Positions 1-8,666 of a stretch of 64,000 nucleotides of DNA are shown here, in pieces. Numbering within the stretch: position 1 is the stretch's first letter; the number at the start of each line of letters is the position of its first letter. The stretch lies in the NCBI GenBank assembly GCA_014799805.1, contig JAAVHJ010000008.1:22788-86787 (forward strand), given 5' to 3'. The position numbers were made by a program, and so were the translations under genes. This stretch comes from Ruminococcus sp. GTDB taxonomy: Bacteria > Bacillota > Clostridia > Oscillospirales > Ruminococcaceae. Under the pieces are notes generated by a model. That model worked only from the letters and a program-made list of their open reading frames with translations. It was not told the DNA's origin and did not search any database.

Positions 1-510
1 ACTTGCTAAAATTGTAGTAATTAAATTTTCCAGACGGTCTGTAATACCAGTATTATAATTACTTAAAATATCATTTGTACCAATTTGTAATAATACAACA
101 TCAGGGTCATAGGCTTCAATCATATTTTTGCCATCGCCATAATCTTCCTGAATGGTTTCTAAAATTCCCTGACGGGTTTCCGTGCCTGTCATGTACTGAA
201 TCGCATAACCGCTATAGCCAGCATAATTTCCATCATAAGTGATATTTTCGCCATTATAACTAAATGATTCTGTATCACTACCTTTTGGACCTACCATATC
301 AATATTAGAATAGCCTTGTTTTTCTAATTCATGATAGAGATATTTCCGATAGCCGCCACTAGTCCAATAACCATCTGTGATAGAATCGCCTAATGACATG
401 ATTTTAACTGTTTTTTCAGATTGTTCTTCTGGAAATACTGTCAAAGAACTTGTTGCACAAACAGCACAGGCAATTGCTGTCAATGACGCAGTTAATTTTC
501 TCATATTCAT
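1..510 (-). CDS. SGNH/GDSL-type secreted esterase, N-terminal part (cut by window edge)
   Basis: The reading frame is open from an ATG at 510 to the window edge, 170 codons without a stop, so the C-terminus is missing. It begins with a short basic stretch and a hydrophobic signal peptide (MNMRKLTASLTAIACAVCAT). The first SGNH block is GDSITDGYW at about residues 40-48 and the third block GTND lies near the visible end; the catalytic Asp-x-x-His block would be off the edge. Families with these blocks are secreted carbohydrate or lipid esterases, often acting on acetylated plant polysaccharide in ruminococci. A good AAAGGAAG site sits 7 nt before the chosen ATG. Substrate cannot be told from the sequence, and any dockerin or carbohydrate-binding module would lie outside the window. 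Confidence 0.8.
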   Translation of the reverse strand, partial: MNMRKLTASLTAIACAVCATSSLTVFPEEQSEKTVKIMSLGDSITDGYWTSGGYRKYLYHELEKQGYSNIDMVGPKGSDTESFSYNGENITYDGNYAGYSGYAIQYMTGTETRQGILETIQEDYGDGKNMIEAYDPDVVLLQIGTNDILSNYNTGITDRLENLITTILAS

Positions 511-543
511 GCGACATCTTCCTTTCTTAAATTAAATGATTCT

Positions 544-584
544 AATAAAACCCTCATTTTATTGATTTTTATGAGGGTTTTATT
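544..584. terminator. bidirectional hairpin terminator
   Basis: A 14-base perfect inverted repeat (aataaaaccctcat / atgagggttttatt) is separated by 13 bases and gives A/T runs on both sides. It lies just past the stop of aspS and ahead of the esterase gene, so it most likely ends the hisS-aspS transcript. Confidence 0.8.
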
Positions 585-600
585 AATTTACTAATTAAAA

Positions 601-2376
601 TTATTCTTTAGGCTTTACCATAATGCCCAATACATCAAGATTTTCTTTCTCAACAGGTGACGGACAAGCACTCATGATTTCCGAAGCGTCTTTTACTTTA
701 GGGAATGCCACAACATCACGCAAACTTTCTGCTTTACACAGCAACATAGCTAATCTATCAAGTCCAATGCCCAAACCTCCATGCGGAGGCGCACCATAAT
801 GATAAGCTTCTACTAAAAATCCGAATTTCGCTTGAATTTCTTCATCAGTTAAACCTAATGCTCTGAACATTTTCTGTTGCAATTCATAGTCTGTAATACG
901 CATAGAACCTGAACTTAATTCAATGCCGTTTAATACTAAATCATAAGCTTTTGCAACAACTTTTTCAGGATTAGATTCTAAATATTGCAAACATTCATCT
1001 TCAGGCATTGTAAACGGATGATGCATAGCAAGCCATGTCTGAGAATCTTCGTCCCATTCAAAAAACGGAAATTGCGTAATCCATAAGAAATTTAATTTAT
1101 CTTCTGGAATCATATTTAATTTCTTTGCAACTTCTAAACGCAATGCACCTAATACAGGAAGTGTAATGTTATTTTTATCTGCAATAAATAAAGCCACATC
1201 GCCTTTTTCGCAATTAATTCTAGTTAAAATAGTTTGCATGTCTTGTTCAGAGAAAAATTTTGCAAATGCACAAGTTGGCTTTTCGTCAGCCCAACGAATA
1301 AATGCTAAACCTTTTGCACCGATACCACGCACAAATTCTGTTAATTTATCAATTTCTTTTCTGGATAAGATTTTCACAGCATTTTTTGCGACAATACAAC
1401 GCACACTGCCACCAGATTTCACAGCATTAGCAAACACACTAAAATCAGAATCTTTTACCAAATCTGAAATATCTTGTAATTTCATATCAAATCTGGTATC
1501 AGGCTTATCAGAGCCGTAATCATTCATAGCATCTGCATAAGACAATCTAGGCAACGGCAAAGATACTTCTTGTCCCAGAACATCTTGAATTAATTTCTGT
1601 ACAAAGCCTTCTGTTAATTTTAAAATATCTTCTACGTCCATAAAAGACATTTCTAAATCAATTTGTGTAAATTCTGGTTGTCTGTCTGCTCTTAAATCTT
1701 CGTCTCTGAAACATCTTGCAATTTGAATATAACGCTCCATACCTGCAACCATAAGCAATTGCTTATAAATCTGCGGTGATTGTGGCAACGCATAAAATTC
1801 ACCTTGATGCACTCTGGACGGAATTAAATAATCTCTTGCACCCTCTGGAGTAGATTTCATCATCATGGGCGTTTCGATTTCGATAAAATCATTTGCATAA
1901 AAATATTCTCTTGCACATTTGGCGATTTTATGACGCATAATTAAATTTTTCTGCAAAACGGGTCTTCTTAAATCCAGATAGCGATATTTTAAACGCATTT
2001 CTTCGCCTGCGTTTGTTTCGTTCATAATAACAAATGGCACAGGTTCGGCTTTTGCTAAAATTTTAATTTCTTCGGCAATAATTTCAATATTACCAGTTTT
2101 CATATTTGGATTAATATCCTGACGAATTACAGATTTGCCTTTTACAAGCAATACATATTCATTTTTGCAGGATTCTGCTTTCGCAAAAATTTCTCTATCT
2201 GTTTCATCATTAAATACTAACTGCACTTCGCCGCTTCTGTCTCTCAGCACAATAAAAATTACTTTATTTTTATTTCTGATATATTGCACAAAGCCACCAA
2301 CGACAACTTGCATATCAGGTTCTGTGACTTCTCCGCAACCATGTGTACGTCTTAAATTTCCCATAGATTCAGCCAT
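601..2376 (-). CDS. aspS: aspartyl-tRNA synthetase
   Basis: A 591-residue class II aminoacyl-tRNA synthetase that charges tRNA-Asp in the cytosol. An N-terminal OB-fold anticodon-binding domain (about 1-110) is followed by the class II core with motif 2 (CFRDEDLRADRQPEFTQID, about 223-241), the bacterial GAD insert in the middle, and motif 3 near the C-terminus (GLGIGLDRLAML). The length matches the bacterial-type AspRS with the GAD insert. The start ATG has AAGGAG 9 nt upstream. It follows hisS by 13 bases, a common Firmicute pairing, and the two are probably co-transcribed. Whether it is discriminating or also charges tRNA-Asn cannot be settled from the window. Confidence 0.97.
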   Translation of the reverse strand: MAESMGNLRRTHGCGEVTEPDMQVVVGGFVQYIRNKNKVIFIVLRDRSGEVQLVFNDETDREIFAKAESCKNEYVLLVKGKSVIRQDINPNMKTGNIEIIAEEIKILAKAEPVPFVIMNETNAGEEMRLKYRYLDLRRPVLQKNLIMRHKIAKCAREYFYANDFIEIETPMMMKSTPEGARDYLIPSRVHQGEFYALPQSPQIYKQLLMVAGMERYIQIARCFRDEDLRADRQPEFTQIDLEMSFMDVEDILKLTEGFVQKLIQDVLGQEVSLPLPRLSYADAMNDYGSDKPDTRFDMKLQDISDLVKDSDFSVFANAVKSGGSVRCIVAKNAVKILSRKEIDKLTEFVRGIGAKGLAFIRWADEKPTCAFAKFFSEQDMQTILTRINCEKGDVALFIADKNNITLPVLGALRLEVAKKLNMIPEDKLNFLWITQFPFFEWDEDSQTWLAMHHPFTMPEDECLQYLESNPEKVVAKAYDLVLNGIELSSGSMRITDYELQQKMFRALGLTDEEIQAKFGFLVEAYHYGAPPHGGLGIGLDRLAMLLCKAESLRDVVAFPKVKDASEIMSACPSPVEKENLDVLGIMVKPKE

Positions 2377-2389
2377 AATTTACAACTCC

Positions 2390-3682
2390 TTAATTTAAAT
2401 TCATTGCTAATCTATCTGCAATTTCAATCTCTGAAAAATGCTTGACAAAATCATTATCTAATTTAATAGCAATTTTTTCCCCAGATTTCATATTTTTTAA
2501 AACAGCTTCATTTTGTTCTAATTCATTATCGCCCAGTACTAACACAAATCTGGCATGAATTTTATCAGCATATTTCATTTGGGCTCTTAAACTTCTGCCC
2601 ATCACATCAGTTTGTGCAGAAATGCCCTCACAACGGAGCTGTGCTGTAAATTGCATCGCTTTTGCATTTGCGGATTCGCCCATAGGAACAAAACAAATAT
2701 CACAAGCATTAGATTCTGATAAATTTACGCCCTGATTTTTGAGTGTTAATAACAAACGCTCTAATCCCATGCCAAAGCCAAGTGCTGGTGTAGGCTGACC
2801 ACCTAATTGAGCAATTAAGCCGTCATAACGACCACCGCCGCAAATAGTTCCTTGTGAGCCAATATCCGTTGTTACAAATTCAAATACTGTTTTTGTATAA
2901 TAATCTAAACCTCTGACAATTCTAGGATTTACAGAATATTTTATATTTAATAAATCCAGATTTGCTTTTAAATTTTCAAAATGCGTGTTACAATCTTCAC
3001 ATAAATAATCTAAAATCACAGGGGCATTTTTTGCAATTTCCTGACAAACAGGACTTTTGCAATCTAAAATTCGCATTGGATTTTTTTCCAGACGCTCTTG
3101 ACAAGTTTCACAAAGTTGTTCTTTAGAACTAGAAAAATAATCTTTTAAAGCCTTATGGTAATTTTTTCGGCATGCAGGACAACCTATGGAATTAATATTT
3201 AATTCTATTCCTGTTAAGCCTATCTGGTCAAGAATTTGCTTTGCAAGACTGATAACTTCTGCATCTGCACTTGGCAAACCAGAACCTGCCATTTCCACAC
3301 CAAACTGGTGAAATTCTCTTAATCTTCCTGCTTGTGGGCGTTCATGTCTGAAACAGGATAGAATATAATATACTTTTTGTGGCAAAGCTTCATTCAGCAA
3401 GCCATTTTGGAGCATTGCTCTGATAGTTCCTGCTGTGCCTTCAGGTCTAAGCGTAAATTTAGATTCTTTTGCAGAAACTGTATACATTTCTTTTTGTACA
3501 ACATCTGTTGTTTCACCAACGCCACGGCAAAACAGCTCTGTTTGCTCAAAAGTCGGGATTCTGATTTCTTGAAATCCATATACATTGGCAGTTGTTCTTA
3601 GAAAGTTTTCAAGATTCTGCCAATCACGACTAACAGACGGCAAAATATCTTCTGTGCCGTTCGGTCGTTTTAATAAACTCAT
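2390..3682 (-). CDS. hisS: histidyl-tRNA synthetase
   Basis: A class II synthetase charging tRNA-His, 430 residues from the ATG chosen here. The track begins six codons earlier at a TTG, but the GGAG site overlaps that codon, and the conserved N-terminus (SLLKRPNGTEDILP) begins at this ATG. Motif 2 is seen as CFRHERPQAGRLREFHQFGVE, the two HisRS signatures are LDYYTKTVFEF and the GGGRYDGL loop, and the anticodon-binding domain is C-terminal. A Cys-rich insertion with CPACR, CETCQE and CEDC pairs lies at about residues 172-230, as in many clostridial HisRS proteins. It sits directly between hsdS and aspS on the same strand. Confidence 0.96.
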   Translation of the reverse strand: MSLLKRPNGTEDILPSVSRDWQNLENFLRTTANVYGFQEIRIPTFEQTELFCRGVGETTDVVQKEMYTVSAKESKFTLRPEGTAGTIRAMLQNGLLNEALPQKVYYILSCFRHERPQAGRLREFHQFGVEMAGSGLPSADAEVISLAKQILDQIGLTGIELNINSIGCPACRKNYHKALKDYFSSSKEQLCETCQERLEKNPMRILDCKSPVCQEIAKNAPVILDYLCEDCNTHFENLKANLDLLNIKYSVNPRIVRGLDYYTKTVFEFVTTDIGSQGTICGGGRYDGLIAQLGGQPTPALGFGMGLERLLLTLKNQGVNLSESNACDICFVPMGESANAKAMQFTAQLRCEGISAQTDVMGRSLRAQMKYADKIHARFVLVLGDNELEQNEAVLKNMKSGEKIAIKLDNDFVKHFSEIEIADRLAMNLN

Positions 3683-3721
3683 TTCAATTTCACACTCCAA
3701 TTATTTCATAATTTTTCTATG

Positions 3722-4813
3722 TTATCCAAAATATTTCTGCATAAGTGCCTTTTTCAGCGTTTCCGCCTTTTCCAGCACCCGTTTCACTGCTGATTTTGAT
3801 TTTTCGGTTTGTTCTGCGAAGTCGGCAAATTTCTGTTGAAGTTCAAGGGGTGGAAGAATTATTTTACGCTTTTGAAAATCTTTAAAATCAATATTATCTG
3901 CCGTCACTGCTCTAACTCTTTGCAAAATATCACTTTCAATTGATTTAAAATAATGCAACATAAATTTTACAATAATTTTATCATTTGGCACAAAAGCCTT
4001 CATATCCTGATTAATGGTAACAGGAACACTGTTGATTGCAATTGGCAATGTATGTTTTAATATTCCACTTCTTATTACCATAAGAACAGATTCAGATGGA
4101 ATAAATTTTACAGAACTATTCTCAACAGCTTCATATGTTATATGGTCTATGCTGTCACTTATTATTTCTGATTTCATATCTTTTGGAGAAATCCATACAA
4201 TATCACCTGTAAAATATTCTGGATGACTTTTAGATGGTGTCCCTCCGCCGTAAATAGCTTTACAAACATCAGTAATACAGACAGTATGCCATTTCATGGA
4301 ATTATTAATAGCATCTCCAAACATCTCTACAAATTTCGCTTTAACAAGCAAATCTAACTTTTCAATTATCTGATTGCAAAGTTCAATAGTGCAAGTTACT
4401 TTGTCGAAGATTGAAGCTATTTGATGCTGTTGTTCAAGAATAGGAAGATTCAATTCAATCTCTTCAATATAGCCTTTTGAAATATGCTTTATTCCTGCAC
4501 CCTTAAATCCATTTTGCAGAATATGTATATTTCCAGATAAATATTGATAAACAAGTTTAACACTAAAGTCATTTCTTTTTGCAAAAAACACAATACAATC
4601 TGTTGATGTTGAAAATGGTTCATTACAGTAATGTATACTTGCATTGCCACCTGTACCAAAAATTAAAGCTTCACTATGATATAATGCCTGATTATAAAAT
4701 TTAGTTTGCATATTACTTGAATTGAAAAATTTATACTTTCCAAAAACAAGCCCATCACCAGCTTTAATTTTAGATTTTTTTTGTGCCTCAAAATAATCAC
4801 TAAATTTATTCAT
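3722..4813 (-). CDS. hsdS: type I restriction-modification specificity subunit (orphan HsdS)
   Basis: A 363-residue protein with the HsdS architecture: two target-recognition domains, each followed by a conserved helical dimerising segment (LPILEQQHQIASIFDKV at about 128-144, LPPLELQQKFADFAEQTEKS near 317-336). The second domain has the typical opening WHTVCITDVCKAIYGGGTPS. HsdS gives a type I enzyme its DNA recognition and must combine with HsdM and HsdR. Neither gene is in the window; the flanks are hisS and an mgsA-like gene. AAGGAG lies 6 nt before the ATG. It could be a solitary or exchangeable specificity gene serving a distant hsdMR locus, or a remnant. The frame is intact. Confidence 0.88.
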   Translation of the reverse strand: MNKFSDYFEAQKKSKIKAGDGLVFGKYKFFNSSNMQTKFYNQALYHSEALIFGTGGNASIHYCNEPFSTSTDCIVFFAKRNDFSVKLVYQYLSGNIHILQNGFKGAGIKHISKGYIEEIELNLPILEQQHQIASIFDKVTCTIELCNQIIEKLDLLVKAKFVEMFGDAINNSMKWHTVCITDVCKAIYGGGTPSKSHPEYFTGDIVWISPKDMKSEIISDSIDHITYEAVENSSVKFIPSESVLMVIRSGILKHTLPIAINSVPVTINQDMKAFVPNDKIIVKFMLHYFKSIESDILQRVRAVTADNIDFKDFQKRKIILPPLELQQKFADFAEQTEKSKSAVKRVLEKAETLKKALMQKYFG

Positions 4814-4840
4814 TTAGTACTCCTTGAACCATTTACTTCC

Positions 4841-4876
4841 TATGCCTCTGAATTTTAATTACTATCCAGAGGCATA
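4841..4876. repeat. 10-bp perfect inverted repeat
   Basis: tatgcctctg at 4841-4850 and cagaggcata at 4867-4876 frame a 16-base AT-rich loop between the mgsA-like stop and hsdS. On the minus strand no T-run follows the stem, while on the plus strand a long T-rich run does. It therefore does not look like a normal terminator for the minus-strand gene that precedes it. Confidence 0.55.
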
Positions 4877-4904
4877 ACAGTCTTATTTTTTAATTTTTTT
4901 AAAA

Positions 4905-5306
4905 TTACAGAGACGGACTGCCAATTTCCCGCCAGTCCAAATCGCCTCTTTCTAAAGCCATAATTAAAGCTTCTGCTGTTGCAATATTTGTTGCCATAGG
5001 AACATTATGCACATCACACAAACGCAATAGCGTCATGTCATTAAATTCCGTTGATCTTGGATTCGGGTCACGGAAAAATAATAACACATCAACTTCATTG
5101 CAGGAAATTCTTGCTGCAATCTGCTCACCGCCACCTTGTGAACCGCTAAAATATTTCCGTATTGGCAAGCCTGTTGCTTCACCTACAACTTTTCCTGTTG
5201 TACCTGTGGCACATAAATCATATCTTGACAGAATGCCACAATATGCAGTACAAAACTGTATCATCAATTCTTTTTTGGCATCATGTGCAATTAAAGCAAT
5301 TGTCAT
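4905..5306 (-). CDS. mgsA: methylglyoxal synthase-like protein with altered active site
   Basis: A 133-residue protein of methylglyoxal synthase size and fold. Conserved parts are IALIAHDAKK (His8-Asp9, equal to E. coli His19-Asp20), the phosphate-binding LCATGTTGK, SGSQGGG, FFRDP (Asp80, equal to Asp91), Asp90 (equal to Asp101) and MATNIATAEALI. The enzyme family turns dihydroxyacetone phosphate into methylglyoxal and phosphate. By my by-eye alignment to E. coli MgsA, the catalytic base Asp71 is Gly60 here and His98 is Glu87. The gene may thus encode an enzyme with changed chemistry or a non-catalytic phosphate-binding protein. It follows minD by 42 bases and is probably in its operon. Confidence 0.8.
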   Translation of the reverse strand: MTIALIAHDAKKELMIQFCTAYCGILSRYDLCATGTTGKVVGEATGLPIRKYFSGSQGGGEQIAARISCNEVDVLLFFRDPNPRSTEFNDMTLLRLCDVHNVPMATNIATAEALIMALERGDLDWREIGSPSL

Positions 5307-5348
5307 AACTTAACATCATTCCTTTCTACCGCTGGAGCGGTTTATTTC

Positions 5349-6092
5349 TTATTTAATCACCAGCGGAACTTGTTCGCCAGTCAATCGCTTGGAAATAGCA
5401 TCAAATGCCGCCAGACTTGGGGCATCTACTGGAAGAACTTTTCCTTTTCCAGTTGCTTCTTTCAACATGAAATCATCAGGAATCACGCCTAAAAGCTGAA
5501 TTCCTACTGTATCAATAATTTCGTCCAGATGATGAATCATATGACTGCGAATTGTTTCTGGACTGACTTTATTAATAATTAATCTCTGTCGTTTATTGCC
5601 ACGAGTATAAAACTCATCTGACATCATAGTAGCGTCACGAATACAAATTGGGTCAGGTGTTGTCACAACTAGAATTAAATTTGCCTGTTCCACAATATCA
5701 AATACATGGGAACTGATACCTGCACCAGTATCAATAATAATAAAATCATAAAATTTTCTAACACTTTTGCAAATATCTACGACCTGTTTTGCAGTTACTG
5801 TCATAAATGGGTCTTTGGGAGCACATAAAATTTCCAAATTACTTGCAGATGGTACACGGGTTACAGCATCTAAAATAGGCATTTTTTGCTTTAACACATT
5901 ACCTAAATCATAATTTACATTACCATTCATACCAAACATAATATCTAAACAACGCAACCCGAAATCAAGTTCAATAATCAGTGTTCGGTGTCCTTGTTTT
6001 GCAAGTGTATAGCCAATCCCATAACTAATAGATGATTTACCAGTACCACCTTTGCCCGAAGTAATTGCAATCAATTTTGGTTCTTTTGCCAA
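5349..6092 (-). CDS. minD: MinD-type septum-site ATPase
   Basis: A 247-residue ParA/MinD-family P-loop ATPase. It carries the deviant Walker A GKGGTGKSS (about 14-22), Walker A' (ELDFGLRCLDIMFG) and Walker B (FIIIDTGAG). MinD binds the membrane in its ATP form and, with MinC, keeps FtsZ rings off the poles. The start is TTG with AAGGAGG 8 nt upstream. The usual long amphipathic membrane-targeting helix is not obvious; the protein ends shortly after SKRLTGEQVP. No minC or minE lies in the window. It sits beside the mre-PBP2 cluster but has its own promoter, and is probably co-transcribed with the mgsA-like gene. Confidence 0.9.
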   Translation of the reverse strand: MAKEPKLIAITSGKGGTGKSSISYGIGYTLAKQGHRTLIIELDFGLRCLDIMFGMNGNVNYDLGNVLKQKMPILDAVTRVPSASNLEILCAPKDPFMTVTAKQVVDICKSVRKFYDFIIIDTGAGISSHVFDIVEQANLILVVTTPDPICIRDATMMSDEFYTRGNKRQRLIINKVSPETIRSHMIHHLDEIIDTVGIQLLGVIPDDFMLKEATGKGKVLPVDAPSLAAFDAISKRLTGEQVPLVIK

Positions 6093-6157
6093 ACAGAACG
6101 CCTCCTTTCCAAATTGGTCAACATATCACAAGTATCTATCAAATATACTTAATTATA

Positions 6158-6185
6158 ATTATAGCACAAATATGAATTTTGTCAA
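6158..6185 (-). promoter_or_regulatory. sigma-A-type promoter for minD
   Basis: A consensus -35 TTGACA (6180-6185) and -10 TATAAT (6158-6163) with 16-bp spacing, about 65 bases ahead of the minD start codon. Confidence 0.8.
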
Positions 6186-6266
6186 ATTTATTTAGGGCAT
6201 TTGCTATATTTTTGTGAAAATCGTTAAATTTCAACTTACAAAATTAGGAATTTCAACGAAAAAATA

Positions 6267-8645
6267 TTATTCTCCATCATCTTCATTGTCTCTATCATCA
6301 TTACGATTTCTATTATTATTGTTTTGATGGTCATCATCATCACGATTTCTATTGCTACTGTTTTGATTGTCATCATCATCATTACGATTTCTATTGCTAC
6401 TGTTTTGATTGTCATCATCATCATCACGATTTCTATTGCTACTATTTTGATTGTCATCATCATCATGATTTCTATTGCTACTATTTTGATTGTCTTCATC
6501 ATCATCATCATGATTTCTATTGCTACTGTTTTGATTGTCATCATCATCACGATTTCTATTGCTACTGTTTTGATTGTCTTCATCATCACGATTTCTATTG
6601 CTACTGTTTTGATTGTCTTCATCATCATCTTCATTATCACTATCATCGTCTTCATCTTCGTTATAAATTTCATCGTAGAGCTCTAAAATAGAACGAATCA
6701 TATATTTAGAATATTCTCCACCTTCTACAACACCAGCAAAAGCAATTTTAGGGTCATCTGTTGGTGCATAGCCAATAAACACAGAATCCTGATAATGACT
6801 ATCTGATTGTGGTGTACCAGTTTTAATAGCGACTTTATAGCCCAGATTCTGGAGTGAATATTTTGACGGAAAACTATTGCCAGAAGCCATAATCATACCT
6901 TGTTCAATTGTTTCATATACATCATCATATTGCAAATCAATTCTGGAAGCAACAGTAGGCTTTGTTTTCTTAATACATTTATTTTGACTATAATCCCAGA
7001 TGCTATCAACTAAATACGGCTCATAACGAACGCCCTCATTTGCAATAGTACAGGCTACACAAGCCAATTGCAAAGGCGTTACCATAGTTTCACCATTACC
7101 AATACCCGCCTGCAATACTTGTCCAGCCGTCCAGTCAATCCCTAATTTTTCATATTGTTCTGGAGTCGCCATATAACCAGTAGAATCTATTGTTTCAATT
7201 CCTGTATTTTGACCAATGCCATATAAATTAGCATATTCTGTAATTTTATCAATATTCAACATTTTAGATAATTCATAAAAATAGGAATTGCAAGAAACCA
7301 TTAATGCCCTTGGTACAGCAATATTACTATGAAAACCTGTACAATGAAATGTTACATCAAAATATTGATAATCTTTTTGGCAATAAAAAGTTGTATTACC
7401 TGTGACAATTCCCTCATTTAAACCAGCGGTTGCCGTAATCGTCTTAAAAGTTGAACCAGGACGATATAAACCCATAGTCACACGGTTAAATAATGGCTGA
7501 CCTGTATCATTTATCAAATCTTCATAATTTTCAGAATATAATTTCAAATCATAAGTCGGTGCAGTCGCCTCACCGAGAACAGCTCCTGTTTTCGCATCTA
7601 AGACAACTAAAGCACCATTATTAATTACATTGCCGTCTTCATCTTTTTTCATATTATAGCCACTGAAATCATCAAGAAAATTTTCCAGAATTTCCTGTAA
7701 TCCTCTTTGAAATTCGCTATTAATTGTCAATTTTACTGTATTTCCAGAAATAACGGGCTCTGTAATTTCATCTGAAATTAATTCACCTTTTTCAAATACA
7801 ATTTTTCTAGTTCCCTCTGTGCCTTGCAATTCTTCTTCCAAGGCTTTTTCAATACCACTTCTGCCAACAATTGCGTCCATAGAATAGCCCTTTGCTTTAT
7901 ATTCTTCTGCATCTTCAGCATAAATAGGACCTGTTGTACCAATCTCATGTGGAATCACATCACCAATTTCAATCCTGCGTTCTGGAATCTGTTCAATCAC
8001 AACACCGTTTAACTGCAAAGATAATTGCGAAATTTCCGTAACAACATCCATAGATAATTCATCTGCGACTTGAAATTTATTTGTCATAGAAAAATCATAT
8101 TGCAACATCGCATAACGCAGACCTGCAATCATGCGTTGTTGTCTAGGTGTATAATTTTCTGAAATTTCATAACTTTCACATAAAATTTCCATGCAGTCAT
8201 CAGCCGTTGCATAGTTATTCACACCGATTTTTTTTTTCATGGCATTTAATTCATCATCTGATACATCAACACGGAACCGATAAGGCGAATTTAACGAAAT
8301 TGGCAATGTATCAGACCATTCTGTCTTAGAATCTGATAAAATTTGCACCAATCTTAATAAAATTTCATTTGCTTTCTGATTATCAGACGGAAAATTTGCT
8401 TCATCAATCATCACAGCATAAGTTACATGATTACCAACAATGACATTTCCCTCTGCGTCAATAATTTCACCACGGGTTGCAGAAATTTTCTGTGTATAAA
8501 CTGACTGTACAGACGTATCTTTATGATAGCTATCTGATTCGACAACCTGAATTTTCATTAATCGCAATGCACAAAAACAAGTACATGTCAGCACTAACAG
8601 CACTGACAGTACAATTTTGACATAATCTGAAATATCTCGCATCAT
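6267..8645 (-). CDS. mrdA: elongation-type penicillin-binding protein 2 with acidic repeat tail
   Basis: A class B, monofunctional PBP of 792 residues that would cross-link peptidoglycan with the rod (Mre) system. An N-terminal transmembrane helix (about 10-28) anchors it; a dimerisation domain follows, then the transpeptidase with PGSTFK (SxxK serine), SCNSYF (SxN) and KTGTPQ (KTG). It lies at the end of the mreBCD operon, as in many Firmicutes. After the transpeptidase ends, about 130 residues are added made of roughly eight copies of an Asp/Asn/Ser/Arg unit (NQNSSNRNRDDDD). The tail should be outside the membrane and strongly acidic. Track ORFs on both strands over 6236-6686 are shadows of these repeats. 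Confidence 0.93.
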   Translation of the reverse strand: MMRDISDYVKIVLSVLLVLTCTCFCALRLMKIQVVESDSYHKDTSVQSVYTQKISATRGEIIDAEGNVIVGNHVTYAVMIDEANFPSDNQKANEILLRLVQILSDSKTEWSDTLPISLNSPYRFRVDVSDDELNAMKKKIGVNNYATADDCMEILCESYEISENYTPRQQRMIAGLRYAMLQYDFSMTNKFQVADELSMDVVTEISQLSLQLNGVVIEQIPERRIEIGDVIPHEIGTTGPIYAEDAEEYKAKGYSMDAIVGRSGIEKALEEELQGTEGTRKIVFEKGELISDEITEPVISGNTVKLTINSEFQRGLQEILENFLDDFSGYNMKKDEDGNVINNGALVVLDAKTGAVLGEATAPTYDLKLYSENYEDLINDTGQPLFNRVTMGLYRPGSTFKTITATAGLNEGIVTGNTTFYCQKDYQYFDVTFHCTGFHSNIAVPRALMVSCNSYFYELSKMLNIDKITEYANLYGIGQNTGIETIDSTGYMATPEQYEKLGIDWTAGQVLQAGIGNGETMVTPLQLACVACTIANEGVRYEPYLVDSIWDYSQNKCIKKTKPTVASRIDLQYDDVYETIEQGMIMASGNSFPSKYSLQNLGYKVAIKTGTPQSDSHYQDSVFIGYAPTDDPKIAFAGVVEGGEYSKYMIRSILELYDEIYNEDEDDDSDNEDDDEDNQNSSNRNRDDEDNQNSSNRNRDDDDNQNSSNRNHDDDDEDNQNSSNRNHDDDDNQNSSNRNRDDDDDNQNSSNRNRNDDDDNQNSSNRNRDDDDHQNNNNRNRNDDRDNEDDGE
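6270..6665 (-). repeat. in-frame tandem repeat encoding an Asp/Asn/Arg tail
   Basis: About eight copies of a unit near 36-45 nt long, encoding NQNSSNRNR or NQNSSNRNH followed by 3-6 acidic residues. All length changes are multiples of three, so the PBP2 frame stays open. The array looks prone to copy-number change. Confidence 0.9.
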
Positions 8646-8666
8646 AATAACAACACCCTTAACATA

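Noticed and set aside
4841-4876. Terminator of the mgsA-like gene
   Set aside because: The stem is perfect but no T-run follows on the minus strand; kept only as an inverted repeat.
6270-6665. Possible CRISPR array
   Set aside because: The repeats are tandem, contiguous, in frame with PBP2 and have no unique spacers. The same holds for 25074-25420.
6236-6686. Met/Ile/Thr-rich ORFs on both strands over the PBP2 tail
   Set aside because: They are other-frame readings of the Asp/Asn repeat in the PBP2 gene and have no ribosome site or natural composition.
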